Of a DNA stretch of 64,000 nt, positions 27,103 through 36,627 are shown in pieces. The position numbers were made by a program, and so were the translations under genes. The first letter of the stretch is position 1. Every line of letters begins with the position of its first letter. Below the pieces are notes generated by a model. That model made no database searches and was not told the DNA's origin. It saw nothing but the letters and a program-made list of their open reading frames with translations. Source of the stretch: Streptomyces sp. NBC_00557 (GTDB lineage: Bacteria; Actinomycetota; Actinomycetes; Streptomycetales; Streptomycetaceae); the NCBI RefSeq assembly GCF_036345995.1, contig NZ_CP107796.1, positions 6,138,001 through 6,202,000 on the forward strand. The letters are read 5' to 3'.

Positions 27103-27894
27103 GTGGCCGGACAGACGACCGCCGAGCGCGGTGAACGCCAGCAGGAGTCGTCCGGCCCGCCGCTCGCCCGCAGGCTCCGGCGGCCGCGCCTTCGTACGAT
27201 CGTCATTCTGGCCGCAGTTGCCGTACTGCTGGGGGCCGGCGTCTGGGTGCTGTACGGCTCGTCCTGGGTGCGCGTCCGGCACGTCTCGGTGTCCGGCACG
27301 CGCGTGCTGACCCCCGCAGAGGTGCGCAGCGCGGCGGCCGTACCGGTCGGGGCGCCGATGATTTCCGTCGACACCGACCGCATCGAAGCCCGGCTTCGCC
27401 GGAAACTGCCCCGAATTGACACCGTTGACGTGGTCCGCGCCTGGCCCCGTGGAATCGGTCTGAAGGTGACCGAGCGCAGCCCGGTACTGCTGGTCCGAAA
27501 AGGGCGGAATTTCATCGAAGTCGACCACGAAGGTGTCCGGTTCGCCACGGTTTCGCGGGCGCCGGACGGTGTTCCCCTGCTGGAAATGTCCGTGTTCCGC
27601 ACGGGTTCGGGCGCCGCGAGCTTCCGCCGCTTCGGCACCGGCCGGCTCGTGCGCGAGGCCGTCCAGGTCGCGGGCGACCTGCCGGCCGCGGTGGCGCGGG
27701 ACACCCGGACCGTCCAAGTCCGTTCCTACGACGACATCTCGCTGGAGTTGGCCGGCGGCCGCACGGTGGCCTGGGGCAGCAGCGAGAACGGCCGCGCCAA
27801 GGCACGGACCCTCGCAGCTCTCATGAAAGCAGCTCCCGGCGCACGGCACTTGGATGTCAGCGTCCCCACCGCCCCGGCCTCTTCGGGGAGTTGA
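27103..27894 (+). CDS. ftsQ: Cell division protein FtsQ
   Basis: The 263-aa bitopic divisome protein links cytoplasmic FtsZ assembly to septal synthesis. It has a ~35-residue cytoplasmic tail, one membrane segment (about residues 33-52), a POTRA domain starting at VRVRHVSVSGTRVLTPAEV, then the FtsQ/DivIB block RRKLPRIDTVDVVRAWPRGIGLKVTER. GTG at 27103 is preferred because AAGGGG lies 8 nt upstream; a GTG two codons earlier is only 2 nt from it. The stop is followed by the ftsZ promoter region. Confidence 0.94.
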   Translation: MAGQTTAERGERQQESSGPPLARRLRRPRLRTIVILAAVAVLLGAGVWVLYGSSWVRVRHVSVSGTRVLTPAEVRSAAAVPVGAPMISVDTDRIEARLRRKLPRIDTVDVVRAWPRGIGLKVTERSPVLLVRKGRNFIEVDHEGVRFATVSRAPDGVPLLEMSVFRTGSGAASFRRFGTGRLVREAVQVAGDLPAAVARDTRTVQVRSYDDISLELAGGRTVAWGSSENGRAKARTLAALMKAAPGARHLDVSVPTAPASSGS

Positions 27895-28173
27895 CGCGCA
27901 TCAGCGCAGGCCAGCACCCTGGTTGGGCACCGCTACGCCTGATCACATAGGGTGAAAAGAAAAACGGGAGGTTCGGCGTGTTCGTTGAACGGGCGCCACT
28001 TGTCGACTTAGTGTCCTGTTCAGAAGACTCCAGGGAACAGACACACTGGTAACCCTAAACTTCAGGGTTAGGGTTCGGGTCGGCGCTACGGACCGTCCCA
28101 TTCGGCATCCGTCGTCCCCGCGCGGGGCACCGCACGGCGACGACAACGTAATTCGAGGCGAGAGGCCTTCGAC
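27895..28173 (+). promoter_or_regulatory. ftsZ upstream region with several candidate promoters and an inverted repeat
   Basis: In S. coelicolor ftsZ is known to have several promoters in the ftsQ-ftsZ gap, one of them developmental. Candidates here are TTGGGC-N19-TAGGGT (27923-27953), TTGAAC-N18-TAGTGT (27985-28014) and GGAACA-N16-TAAACT with its -10 at 28056-28061. A WhiA-type GACAC lies at 28040-28044. An inverted repeat TAACCCT-N7-AGGGTTA (28050-28070) is centred over the TAAACT box; its half-sites TAACCC and GGGTTA fit the BldD half-site pattern TNACNC/GNGTNA but with wider spacing. Motifs are seen; their use is inferred. Confidence 0.6.
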
Positions 28174-29388
28174 GTGGCAGCACCGCAGAACTACCTCGCA
28201 GTCATCAAGGTCATCGGTGTCGGCGGCGGTGGTGTCAATGCCATCAACCGGATGATCGAGGTCGGTCTCAAGGGCGTCGAGTTCATCGCCATCAACACCG
28301 ACGCACAGGCGCTGTTGATGAGCGACGCCGACGTCAAGCTGGACGTCGGCCGCGAACTCACCCGCGGACTCGGCGCCGGAGCCAACCCGGCCGTCGGCCG
28401 CAAGGCCGCCGAGGACCACCGCGAGGAGATCGAGGAGGTCCTCAAGGGGGCCGACATGGTCTTCGTGACGGCCGGTGAAGGCGGCGGCACCGGCACCGGC
28501 GGCGCGCCCGTCGTGGCCAACATCGCGCGCTCGCTGGGCGCCCTCACCATCGGCGTGGTCACGCGCCCGTTCACCTTCGAGGGACGGCGCCGCGCGAACC
28601 AGGCCGAGGACGGCATCGCCGAACTGCGCGAAGAGGTCGACACCCTCATCGTCATCCCCAACGACCGGCTGCTGTCCATCTCGGACCGCCAGGTCTCGGT
28701 CCTGGACGCCTTCAAGTCCGCCGACCAGGTCCTGCTCTCCGGTGTCCAGGGCATCACCGACCTCATCACCACCCCCGGTCTGATCAACCTCGACTTCGCC
28801 GACGTGAAGTCCGTCATGTCCGAGGCCGGTTCGGCCCTCATGGGCATCGGCTCCGCCCGCGGCGACGACCGCGCGGTGGCCGCGGCCGAGATGGCGATCT
28901 CCTCCCCGCTGCTGGAGGCGTCCATCGACGGCGCCCGCGGTGTGCTGCTCTCCATCTCCGGCGGCTCCGACCTCGGCCTGTTCGAGATCAACGAGGCCGC
29001 CCAGCTGGTCAGCGAGGCCGCCCACCCGGAGGCCAACATCATCTTCGGCGCGGTCATCGACGACGCCCTCGGCGACGAGGTGCGGGTCACCGTGATCGCG
29101 GCCGGCTTCGACGGCGGCCAGCCCCCGGCCCGCCGGGACAACGTCCTCGGCTCGTCCTCGGCCTCGGGGGGCGCCCGCCGAGAGGAGCCCACGCCGGTAC
29201 GGCAGGCCGAGCCCAGCCGCCCGTCCTTCGGCTCGCTCGGCAGCGTCAAGCCCAAGGAGGACCCGGAGCCGGCGCCCGAGCCCGTGGCCGACATCCCGGC
29301 CCCCGCGCCGCCGGTCACCCCGGCGCCGCGTCCGGCCTACACGGACAGCGCGGCCGAGGAGCTGGACGTCCCGGACTTCCTCAAGTGA
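28174..29388 (+). CDS. ftsZ: Cell division protein FtsZ
   Basis: The 404-aa tubulin-like GTPase forms the Z-ring. The N-terminal nucleotide-binding start [15 protein letters not shown], the tubulin signature GGGTGTG at residues 103-109, the T7-loop region [13 protein letters not shown] with its catalytic Asp, and the globular domain to about residue 315 are all intact. A disordered Pro/Ala/Glu linker leads to the C-terminal peptide ELDVPDFLK, the docking tail for SepF and partners. GTG start with GAGAGG 8 nt upstream. The pgeF start overlaps its stop. Confidence 0.99.
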   Translation: MAAPQNYLAVIKVIGVGGGGVNAINRMIEVGLKGVEFIAINTDAQALLMSDADVKLDVGRELTRGLGAGANPAVGRKAAEDHREEIEEVLKGADMVFVTAGEGGGTGTGGAPVVANIARSLGALTIGVVTRPFTFEGRRRANQAEDGIAELREEVDTLIVIPNDRLLSISDRQVSVLDAFKSADQVLLSGVQGITDLITTPGLINLDFADVKSVMSEAGSALMGIGSARGDDRAVAAAEMAISSPLLEASIDGARGVLLSISGGSDLGLFEINEAAQLVSEAAHPEANIIFGAVIDDALGDEVRVTVIAAGFDGGQPPARRDNVLGSSSASGGARREEPTPVRQAEPSRPSFGSLGSVKPKEDPEPAPEPVADIPAPAPPVTPAPRPAYTDSAAEELDVPDFLK

Positions 29389-30113
29389 TAAGACGGCGCG
29401 AGAGCGTGAGCGGCGCCCACTTCGCCTTCACCGACCGGTGGGGCGGGGTGAGCGCCGCTCCGTATGAGGAGCTCAACCTCGGCGGCGCGGTCGGCGACGA
29501 CCCGGAGGCCGTACGGGCCAACCGGGACATCGCGGCCAAGTCGCTCGGTATCGACCCGGCCCGGGTCGTGTGGATGAACCAGGTGCACGGCGCCGACGTG
29601 GCCGTCGTCGACGAACCCTGGGGCGACCGCCCGGTCCCGGAGGTCGACGCGATCGTCACCGTCCGCCGCGGACTCGCCCTCGCCGTGCTCACCGCCGACT
29701 GCGTGCCGGTGCTGCTCGCCGATCCGGTCGCCGGAGTCGCCGCGGCGGCGCACGCGGGCCGGCCCGGCATGGTCCAGGGCGTCGTCCCGGCCGCCGTACG
29801 GGCCATGGTCGAACTCGGCGCCGAGCCGGGCCGGATCGTCGCCCGCACCGGACCGGCCGTGTGCGGGCGGTGCTACGAAGTACCCGAGGCGATGCGCGCC
29901 GAGGTGGCGGCCGTCGAGCCGGCGGCGTACGCAGAGACGAGCTGGGGCACGCCGGCGGTCGATGTGAGCGCCGGGGTGCACGCGCAGCTCGACCGGCTCG
30001 GGGTGTGCGACCGGGCGCAGGCGCCGGAGTGCACGCTGGAGTCGGGCGATCACTTCTCGTACCGCCGAGACCGCACCACCGGGCGGCTCGCGGGCTATGT
30101 CTGGCTGGACTGA
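29385..30113 (+). CDS. pgeF: Laccase-domain protein PgeF/YlmD (peptidoglycan editing factor)
   Basis: The 242-aa protein has the multicopper-polyphenol-oxidase-like (DUF152) fold. Metal-site residues are visible in MNQVHGADV (His), [10 protein letters not shown] (Cys) and AAHAGRPGM (His), and the family block [14 protein letters not shown] is present. Homologues have been linked to purine nucleoside phosphorylase/adenosine deaminase activity and to removing wrong L-Ser from peptidoglycan precursors, which would suit its place in the dcw cluster. The GTG start overlaps the ftsZ stop by 4 nt; yggS follows after 6 bp. Confidence 0.93.
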   Translation: MIRRRESVSGAHFAFTDRWGGVSAAPYEELNLGGAVGDDPEAVRANRDIAAKSLGIDPARVVWMNQVHGADVAVVDEPWGDRPVPEVDAIVTVRRGLALAVLTADCVPVLLADPVAGVAAAAHAGRPGMVQGVVPAAVRAMVELGAEPGRIVARTGPAVCGRCYEVPEAMRAEVAAVEPAAYAETSWGTPAVDVSAGVHAQLDRLGVCDRAQAPECTLESGDHFSYRRDRTTGRLAGYVWLD

Positions 30114-30119
30114 TGGGGC

Positions 30120-30839
30120 ATGACGGACCGTAAGACCCAACTCGCCGCAAACCTGGCGAAAGTGGAGGAGCGCATCACCGCCGCGTGCGTGGCGGCCGGG
30201 CGCAAGCGGGAGGAGGTGACCCTGATCGTGGTCACCAAGACCTATCCGGCGAGCGATGTGCGGATCCTGTCGGAACTCGGTGTGCGCCATGTCGCCGAGA
30301 ACCGCGACCAGGACGCGGCGCCGAAGGCCGCCGCATGCTCGGATCTGCCCCTTAAGTGGCATTTTGTCGGCCAGTTGCAGACCAACAAGGTCCGTTCCGT
30401 GGTCGGTTACGCCGATGTCGTGCAGTCCGTCGACCGCGCCCGGCTCGTCACGGCCCTGTCGAAGGAGGCCGTGCGGGCGGGCCGCGAGATCGGCTGCCTG
30501 ATCCAGGTCGCGCTGGACGCGGGGGAGAGCGGCAGAGGCGAGCGTGGCGGCGTGGCCCCGGACGGAATCGAAGAATTGGCCGACCTCGTCGGACGGGCGC
30601 CGGGGCTGCGGCTCGACGGGCTGATGACCGTCGCTCCGCTCACGGGGGAGTACGCGGGGCGCGAACGGGCGGCGTTTGAACGGCTCATGGATTTGTCGAC
30701 TGACCTGCGCCGAGCCCATCCGGCTGCAACCATGGTGTCGGCAGGGATGAGTGCGGACCTCGAACAGGCCGTGGCCGCCGGGGCGACACATGTACGCGTC
30801 GGCACCGCGGTACTCGGAGTCCGCCCCAGGCTCGGGTAA
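30120..30839 (+). CDS. yggS: PLP homeostasis protein YggS/PLPBP
   Basis: The 239-aa pyridoxal-phosphate-binding protein has an alanine-racemase-like barrel. The Schiff-base Lys is in [14 protein letters not shown] (about residues 34-47), [11 protein letters not shown] gives the family signature, and [13 protein letters not shown] and RVGTAVLG bind the phosphate. It regulates vitamin B6 and amino acid balance and has no known catalytic activity. The conserved location between pgeF and sepF is standard for Gram-positive bacteria. Confidence 0.95.
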   Translation: MTDRKTQLAANLAKVEERITAACVAAGRKREEVTLIVVTKTYPASDVRILSELGVRHVAENRDQDAAPKAAACSDLPLKWHFVGQLQTNKVRSVVGYADVVQSVDRARLVTALSKEAVRAGREIGCLIQVALDAGESGRGERGGVAPDGIEELADLVGRAPGLRLDGLMTVAPLTGEYAGRERAAFERLMDLSTDLRRAHPAATMVSAGMSADLEQAVAAGATHVRVGTAVLGVRPRLG

Positions 30840-30967
30840 CGTCGCCAAGAAGTCGGACCACAGCAGAAAATATGGTCAGTGCCTGCGAAGGCGGGCACAA
30901 CGACCTCGTGGATCGCGGGCACTTGGCAGTCGTCAGCCGATCCACCACAGAGCGGAGGACTCAGAGC

Positions 30968-31609
30968 ATGGCCGGCGCGATGCGCAAGATGGCGGTCTAC
31001 CTCGGCCTCGTGGAGGACGATGGGTACGACGGCCGCGGATTCGACCCCGACGACGACTTCGAGCCCGAGTTGGACCCGGAGCCGGAACGGGACCATCGAC
31101 GGCACGAATCGTCACACCAGTCGCACAGCGCACATCAGTCCCAAAGGGACGAAGAGGTGCGTATCGTGCAACCGCCCGCGCCGCGCGAGCCGGTGGCCCG
31201 TTCGACTTCGCTCGCCGCGGAATCCGGGCGTCCGGCGCGGATCGCGCCCGTGGCATCCATCACACAAGAACGTCAGTCCCTCGAGAAGAACGCACCGGTG
31301 ATCATGCCCAAGGTTGTGTCCGAGCGAGAGCCTTACCGGATCACCACGCTTCACCCCCGGACCTACAACGAGGCCCGTACCATCGGGGAACACTTCCGTG
31401 AGGGCACCCCGGTGATCATGAATCTGACTGAGATGGATGACACAGACGCGAAGCGACTTGTCGACTTTGCGGCCGGTTTGGTGTTTGGTCTACACGGCAG
31501 CATCGAGCGGGTGACGCAGAAGGTGTTCCTGTTGTCTCCTGCTAACGTCGATGTCACGGCGGAGGACAAGGCCCGCATCGCAGAGGGCGGGTTCTTCAAC
31601 CAGAGCTGA
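30968..31609 (+). CDS. sepF: Cell division protein SepF
   Basis: The 213-aa protein anchors FtsZ to the membrane. It has the N-terminal amphipathic helix [15 protein letters not shown], an acidic and His/Ser/Gln-rich linker (about residues 20-115), and the C-terminal SepF domain from [18 protein letters not shown] to [11 protein letters not shown]. The ATG at 30968 lies 9 nt after GGAGG; an open frame 32 codons longer would bury the membrane helix and is rejected. Since no ftsA is present in the cluster, SepF is the expected main FtsZ membrane tether. Confidence 0.97.
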   Translation: MAGAMRKMAVYLGLVEDDGYDGRGFDPDDDFEPELDPEPERDHRRHESSHQSHSAHQSQRDEEVRIVQPPAPREPVARSTSLAAESGRPARIAPVASITQERQSLEKNAPVIMPKVVSEREPYRITTLHPRTYNEARTIGEHFREGTPVIMNLTEMDDTDAKRLVDFAAGLVFGLHGSIERVTQKVFLLSPANVDVTAEDKARIAEGGFFNQS

Positions 31610-31669
31610 GACGCAGACGACCGGATCAGGTTCGGAAGAGCACGGACAGGGGAGAGGGAAGCGCAGGCC

Positions 31670-31957
31670 ATGAGCGTGTTCATCACGGTGGTCCACACCG
31701 CGCTGCTTGTGTTCCTCGTCGTGCTGATCTTCCGGCTCGTGATGGACTACGTGTTCCAGTTCGCCCGCTCGTGGCAACCCGGCAAGGCGATGGTGGTCGT
31801 ACTGGAGGCCACCTACACTGTCACCGATCCACCGCTGAAGCTTCTGCGGCGGTTCATCCCGCCGCTGCGTCTCGGGGGCGTGGCGCTCGACCTGTCCTTC
31901 TTCGTACTGATGATCATCGTCTACATCCTCCTCTCCATCACGGGGAGCTTCATGTGA
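31670..31957 (+). CDS. YggT/YlmG family membrane protein
   Basis: The 95-aa protein consists of two membrane segments (about residues 2-28 and 70-93) with a short connecting loop holding the family motif DPPLKLLRRFIPPLRLGGVALD. Role is uncertain; homologues affect cell division or chloroplast nucleoid distribution. Good Shine-Dalgarno (GGAGAGGGA). Its place between sepF and divIVA is standard for Gram-positive dcw clusters. Confidence 0.95.
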   Translation: MSVFITVVHTALLVFLVVLIFRLVMDYVFQFARSWQPGKAMVVVLEATYTVTDPPLKLLRRFIPPLRLGGVALDLSFFVLMIIVYILLSITGSFM

Positions 31958-32012
31958 TGAGGGTGGACGATACGGTCTTGCCGACTGCCGATGACTACGT
32001 TGAGGTGAAGAG

Positions 32013-33125
32013 ATGCCGTTGACCCCCGAGGACGTGCGGAACAAGCAGTTCACGACCGTCCGCCTCCGAGAAGGCTATGACGAGGACGAGGTCGATGCCT
32101 TCCTCGACGAGGTCGAAGCCGAACTGACCCGTCTGCTCCGCGAGAACGAGGACCTGCGCGCCAAGCTGGCCGCGGCGACCCGTGCGGCCGCCCAGAACCA
32201 GCAGAACATGCGCAAGGGCCCGCCGGAGCAGGACCAGCAGCAGCACCCGCAGCAGCAGGGCATGCGAGGTCCCGGCGCGCCGGTGCCCGCCGGGATATCG
32301 GGCCCGCCGCAGCAGCAGATGGGCGGCCCCATGGGTGGCCCGCCCCAGCTGCCGAGCGGTGCCCCGCAGCTGCCCGCCGGCCCCGGCGGTCAGGGCGGCC
32401 CGCAGGGTCCCGGCCCGATGGGCCAGGGTCCGATGGGCCAGGGCCCGATGGGCGGCCAGCCGCCCATGCAGCAGCAGATGGGCGGCCCCATGGGTGGTCC
32501 CATGGGCATGCCCGGTCAGGGCCCCGGCGGCGACAGCGCCGCCCGAGTCCTCTCGCTGGCCCAGCAGACCGCCGACCAGGCGATCGCCGAGGCCCGCTCC
32601 GAGGCCAACAAGATCGTCGGCGAGGCCCGCAGCCGCGCCGAGGGTCTGGAGCGTGACGCCCGTGCCAAGGCCGACGCCCTGGAGCGGGACGCGCAGGAGA
32701 AGCACCGCGTCGCGATGGGCTCCCTGGAGTCCGCCCGCGCCACGCTGGAGCGCAAGGTCGAGGACCTGCGCGGCTTCGAGCGCGAGTACCGCACGCGCCT
32801 GAAGTCGTACCTCGAGTCCCAGCTGCGCCAGCTGGAGACCCAGGCCGACGACTCCCTGGCCCCGCCGCGCACCCCGGCGACCGCGTCGCTGCCGCCGTCC
32901 CCGGCGCCCTCCATGGCTCCGGCCGGCGCGAGCGCCCCGTCCTACGGCGGCAACCAGACGATGGGCGGCAACCCCGGTCCGTCCGCCCCGTCCTACGGCG
33001 GCCAGCAGCAGATGAGCCCGGCCATGACCCAGCCCATGGCCCCGGTTCGCCCGCAGGGTCCGTCCCCGATGGGCCAGGCACCCTCGCCGATGCGCGGGTT
33101 CCTGATCGACGAGGACGACAACTGA
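32013..33125 (+). CDS. divIVA: Polar growth protein DivIVA (Wag31)
   Basis: The 370-aa coiled-coil protein marks hyphal tips and drives apical growth in Streptomyces. The N-terminal membrane-binding lobe ([28 protein letters not shown]) is followed by a short coiled coil, a Gln/Pro/Gly/Met-rich disordered insert (about residues 65-170), a second long coiled coil (about 175-285) and a disordered tail ending [11 protein letters not shown] start with GAGGTGAAG upstream. The insert is encoded by direct DNA repeats. It is the last gene of the plus-strand block, followed by a strong terminator. Confidence 0.98.
   Translation: MPLTPEDVRNKQFTTVRLREGYDEDEVDAFLDEVEAELTRLLRENEDLRAKLAAATRAAAQNQQNMRKGPPEQDQQQHPQQQGMRGPGAPVPAGISGPPQQQMGGPMGGPPQLPSGAPQLPAGPGGQGGPQGPGPMGQGPMGQGPMGGQPPMQQQMGGPMGGPMGMPGQGPGGDSAARVLSLAQQTADQAIAEARSEANKIVGEARSRAEGLERDARAKADALERDAQEKHRVAMGSLESARATLERKVEDLRGFEREYRTRLKSYLESQLRQLETQADDSLAPPRTPATASLPPSPAPSMAPAGASAPSYGGNQTMGGNPGPSAPSYGGQQQMSPAMTQPMAPVRPQGPSPMGQAPSPMRGFLIDEDDN
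32310..32497 (+). repeat. Direct repeats in the divIVA linker
   Basis: A 29-bp sequence (core cagcagatgggcggccc) is identical at 32310-32338 and 32469-32497. Between them three 15-bp units encoding GPMGQ run from 32412 to 32456. They encode the disordered Gly/Pro/Gln/Met insert and are likely to vary in copy number between strains. Confidence 0.85.
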
Positions 33126-33166
33126 GCATCGGGCACTAGTACGACAACGGCGTCGGCAGCGCTCAC

Positions 33167-33208
33167 CAGGGCGGGCCCCCGGGACTTCGGTCGCGGGGGC
33201 CCGCCCTG
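33167..33208 (+). terminator. divIVA terminator with a UUCG tetraloop
   Basis: A perfect 15-bp stem (33167-33181 with 33194-33208) continues after one mismatch into GAC-TTCG-GTC, a stable UUCG tetraloop. TTT follows the stem. It lies about 40 bp after the divIVA stop. Confidence 0.9.
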
Positions 33209-33435
33209 TTTACGCGGGTTGAGAGGCAAGTGCCGGGCCCGGGGAGGCGGTGGTCCGGCACGGTCAGATCTCGGGCCGGGTGGTCGGGGGAACCTCGGCC
33301 GGCCGATGAACGTGGTGGGGGATACCCCGGCCCATGAACAGGGGTGGCCCGCGGCGCAGGACCGGCGTCCATACGGAGGGCGCGGAGCGCGCGGCAGAGG
33401 TCGGGCCACCTTGCAGCGCCGGCGCCCATGAAGAA

Positions 33436-33463
33436 GGCCCGGTCTCCTCGCGGAGACCGGGCC
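33436..33463 (-). terminator. ileS terminator
   Basis: Perfect 12-bp stem (33436-33447 with 33452-33463) with a 4-nt loop, 20 bp after the ileS stop on minus, followed by TTCTT in that direction. Confidence 0.85.
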
Positions 33464-33483
33464 GCTCTCGGCCGGTTCGGGGC

Positions 33484-36400
33484 TTACGCCTTGCGCAGGC
33501 GGAACGTCAGCGACAGGCCCTCGTCGGTGAACGGCTCACCGAAGGTGTCGTCCGCCTCACCCTGCGCGAAGTCGGTCGACAGGACCTCCTCGGCGATCAG
33601 CGCGCTGTGCTCGGTCAGCGCCGCGACCACCGCCGGGTCCGTCGAGGTCCAGCGCAGAGCGATCCGGTCGGCGACGTCCAGGCCGCTGTTCTTCCGGGCC
33701 TCCTGGATCAGCCGGATCGCGTCACGGGCCAGGCCCGCCTGCCGCAGCTCCTCGGTGATCTCCAGGTCCAGGGCGACCGTGGCGCCCGAGTCGGAGGCCA
33801 CCGACCAGCCCTCGCGCGGGGTCTCGGTGATGATCACCTCGTCGGGGGCCAGGGCGACCGTCTCGCCGTCGACCTCCACCGAGGCCGTGCCCTCGCGCAG
33901 CGCCAGCGACAGCGCGGCGGCGTCCGCGTTCGCGATCGCCTTCGCCACGTCCTGCACCCGCTTGCCGAACCGCTTGCCCAGCGCCCGGAAGTTGGCCTTG
34001 GCGGTGGTGTCCACCAGCGAGCCGCCCACCTCGGACAGCGACGCCAGCGAGGAGACGTTCAGCTCCTCGGTGATCTGCGTGTGCAGCTCGGGGTCCAGGG
34101 ACTCGAAGCCGGCCGCCGCGATCAGCGCGCGGGACAGCGGCTGACGCGTCTTGACGCCCGACTCCGCGCGCGTGGCGCGGCCCAGCTCGACGAGCCGGCG
34201 GACCAGGACCATCTGCTTCGACAGCTCCGGGTCGATCGCGGACAGGTCCGCCTCCGGCCAGGCGGCCAGGTGCACCGACTCCGGGGCGCCCGGGGTCACC
34301 GGCACGACCAGGTCCTGCCACACCCGCTCGGTGATGAACGGGGTGATCGGCGCCATCAGCTTGGTGACGGTCTCCAGCACCTCGTGCAGGGTGCGCAGCG
34401 CGGCCTTGTCGCCCTGCCAGAAGCGGCGCCGGGAGCGGCGGACGTACCAGTTCGACAGGTCGTCGACGAACGCGGACAGCAGCTTGCCGGCGCGCTGGGT
34501 GTCGTACGCCTCCAGGGACTGCGTCACCTGGTCGGTCAGCGCGTGCAGCTCGGACAGCAGCCAGCGGTCCAGGACCGGGCGGTCGGCCGGGGCCGGGTCG
34601 GCCTCGCTCGGCGCCCAGTTCGAGGTGCGGGCGTACAGGGCCTGGAAGGCGACCGTGTTCCAGTAGGTGAGAAGCGTCTTGCGCACCACCTCCTGGATCG
34701 TGCCGTGGCCCACGCGGCGCGCCGCCCACGGGGAGCCGCCGGCCGCCATGAACCAGCGCACCGCGTCCGCGCCGTGCTGGTCCATGAGCGGGATGGGCTG
34801 CAGGGTGTTGCCCAGGTGCTTGGACATCTTGCGGCCGTCCTCCGCGAGGATGTGGCCCAAGCAGACGACGTTCTCGTACGACGACTTGTCGAACACCAGG
34901 GTGCCGACCGCCATCAGCGTGTAGAACCAGCCGCGGGTCTGGTCGATGGCCTCGGAGATGAACTGCGCCGGGTAGCGGGACTCGAACAGCTCCTTGTTCT
35001 GGTACGGGTAGCCCCACTGCGCGAACGGCATCGAGCCCGAGTCGTACCAGGCGTCGATGACCTCGGGCACGCGCGTGGCCGTCTTCCTGCAGCCGTCCTG
35101 AGGACAGGCGAAGGTGACCTCGTCGATGAACGGGCGGTGCGGGTCCAGCTCCGACTGGTCGCTTCCCGTCAGCACGGTCAGCTCCGCGCGGGAGCCGACG
35201 CAGGTGAGGTGACCGTCCTCGCAGCGCCAGATCGGCAGCGGGGTGCCCCAGTAGCGGTTGCGGGACAGCGCCCAGTCGATGTTGTTGTTCAGCCAGTCGC
35301 CGTACCGGCCGTTCTTGACGGTCTCCGGGAACCAGTTGGTCTTCTCGTTCTCCTCGAGGAGGCGGTCCTTGATCGCCGTGGTGCGGATGTACCAGGACGG
35401 CTGCGCGTAGTAGAGGAGCGCGGTGTGGCAGCGCCAGCAGTGCGGGTAGCTGTGCTCGTACGGGATGTGCTTGAAGAGGAGGCCGCGCTGCTGCAGGTCC
35501 TCGGTGAGCCGTTCGTCCGCCTTCTTGAAGAAGACACCGCCGACCAGCGGGACGTCCTCCTCGAAGGTGCCGTCGGGGCGCACCGGGTTGACCACGGGCA
35601 GGCCGTAGGAGCGGCACACCTTGAGGTCGTCCTCACCGAAGGCGGGGGACTGGTGGACCAGACCCGTACCGTCCTCGGTCGTGACGTACTCGGCGTTCAC
35701 CACGTAGTGGGCCGGGGCGGGGAACTCGACCAGCTCGAAGGGACGCTGATACGTCCAGCGCTCCATCTCGGCGCCGGTGAAGGTCTGGCCCGTTGTCTCC
35801 CAGCCCTCGCCGAGCGCCTTGCCGACGAGCGGCTCGGCGACGACGAGCTTCTCCGCGCCGTTCGTCGCGACGACGTAGGTGACCTCGGGGTGGGCGGCGA
35901 CCGCGGTGTTGGACACCAGGGTCCACGGGGTCGTCGTCCACACCAGGAGCGCGGCCTCGCCGGCCAGCGGACCGGAGGTAAGCGGGAAACGGACATAGAC
36001 CGACGGGTCCACGACCGTCTCGTAGCCCTGCGCCAGCTCGTGGTCCGACAGGCCGGTGCCGCAGCGGGGGCACCAGGGGGCGACGCGGTGGTCCTGGACC
36101 AGGAGCCCCTTGTCGAAGATCTGCTTGAGCGACCACCAGACCGATTCGATGTAGGACGGGTCCATCGTGCGGTAGGCACCGTCGAGGTCCGTCCAGTAAC
36201 CCATGCGGGTCGTCAGCTCGGCGAAGGCGTCGGTGTGGCGGGTCACGGACTCGCGGCACTTGGCGTTGAACTCGGCGATGCCGTACGCCTCGATGTCCTT
36301 CTTGCCGCTGAAGCCGAGCTCCTTCTCGACCTCCAGCTCCACCGGGAGGCCGTGGCAGTCCCAGCCGGCCTTGCGGGCCACGTGGTAGCCGCGCATGGTG

Positions 36401-36627
36401 CGGAAGCGGGGGAAGACGTCCTTGAAGACGCGCGCCTCGATGTGGTGGGCGCCGGGCATGCCGTTGGCGGTGGGCGGGCCTTCGTAGAACACCCATTCCG
36501 GGCGGCCCTGCGACTGCTCCAGGCTCTTGGCGAAGATCTTCTGCTCGCGCCAGAAGTCGAGCACGGCGTGCTCAAGAGCGGGCAGGTCGACCTGTGCGGG
36601 CACCTGGCGGTACGTCGGCGCTGTCAT
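33484..36627 (-). CDS. ileS: Isoleucyl-tRNA synthetase
   Basis: The 1047-aa class I synthetase charges tRNA-Ile. The HIGH motif appears as GMPGAHHIEARVFKDVFPR (about residues 55-73), the KMSKS motif as DGRKMSKHLGN, and the editing (CP1) domain includes LLVWTTTPWTLVSNTAV. The HHIE form, CxxC zinc-like pairs (CPRCGTG, CWRCHT) and the length match the eukaryote-like IleRS type found in many actinobacteria. The ATG at 36627 follows GGAGGATGCTCGCAG, whose Shine-Dalgarno is inside the T-box hairpin. Stand-alone minus-strand gene. Confidence 0.97.
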   Translation of the reverse strand: MTAPTYRQVPAQVDLPALEHAVLDFWREQKIFAKSLEQSQGRPEWVFYEGPPTANGMPGAHHIEARVFKDVFPRFRTMRGYHVARKAGWDCHGLPVELEVEKELGFSGKKDIEAYGIAEFNAKCRESVTRHTDAFAELTTRMGYWTDLDGAYRTMDPSYIESVWWSLKQIFDKGLLVQDHRVAPWCPRCGTGLSDHELAQGYETVVDPSVYVRFPLTSGPLAGEAALLVWTTTPWTLVSNTAVAAHPEVTYVVATNGAEKLVVAEPLVGKALGEGWETTGQTFTGAEMERWTYQRPFELVEFPAPAHYVVNAEYVTTEDGTGLVHQSPAFGEDDLKVCRSYGLPVVNPVRPDGTFEEDVPLVGGVFFKKADERLTEDLQQRGLLFKHIPYEHSYPHCWRCHTALLYYAQPSWYIRTTAIKDRLLEENEKTNWFPETVKNGRYGDWLNNNIDWALSRNRYWGTPLPIWRCEDGHLTCVGSRAELTVLTGSDQSELDPHRPFIDEVTFACPQDGCRKTATRVPEVIDAWYDSGSMPFAQWGYPYQNKELFESRYPAQFISEAIDQTRGWFYTLMAVGTLVFDKSSYENVVCLGHILAEDGRKMSKHLGNTLQPIPLMDQHGADAVRWFMAAGGSPWAARRVGHGTIQEVVRKTLLTYWNTVAFQALYARTSNWAPSEADPAPADRPVLDRWLLSELHALTDQVTQSLEAYDTQRAGKLLSAFVDDLSNWYVRRSRRRFWQGDKAALRTLHEVLETVTKLMAPITPFITERVWQDLVVPVTPGAPESVHLAAWPEADLSAIDPELSKQMVLVRRLVELGRATRAESGVKTRQPLSRALIAAAGFESLDPELHTQITEELNVSSLASLSEVGGSLVDTTAKANFRALGKRFGKRVQDVAKAIANADAAALSLALREGTASVEVDGETVALAPDEVIITETPREGWSVASDSGATVALDLEITEELRQAGLARDAIRLIQEARKNSGLDVADRIALRWTSTDPAVVAALTEHSALIAEEVLSTDFAQGEADDTFGEPFTDEGLSLTFRLRKA

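Larger units (their letters stand above)
33126..33483. other. Convergent intergenic region of 358 bp between divIVA and ileS
   Basis: It contains the divIVA terminator (33167-33208) and the ileS terminator (33436-33463). The 230 bp between them have no recognisable gene; short open frames on both strands are Arg/Gly/Pro-rich and unsupported. Confidence 0.6.

Noticed and set aside
28064..28075. Telomere-like AGGGTTAGGGTT sequence
   Set aside because: Only two copies, part of the ftsZ inverted repeat; eukaryotic telomere similarity is coincidence.
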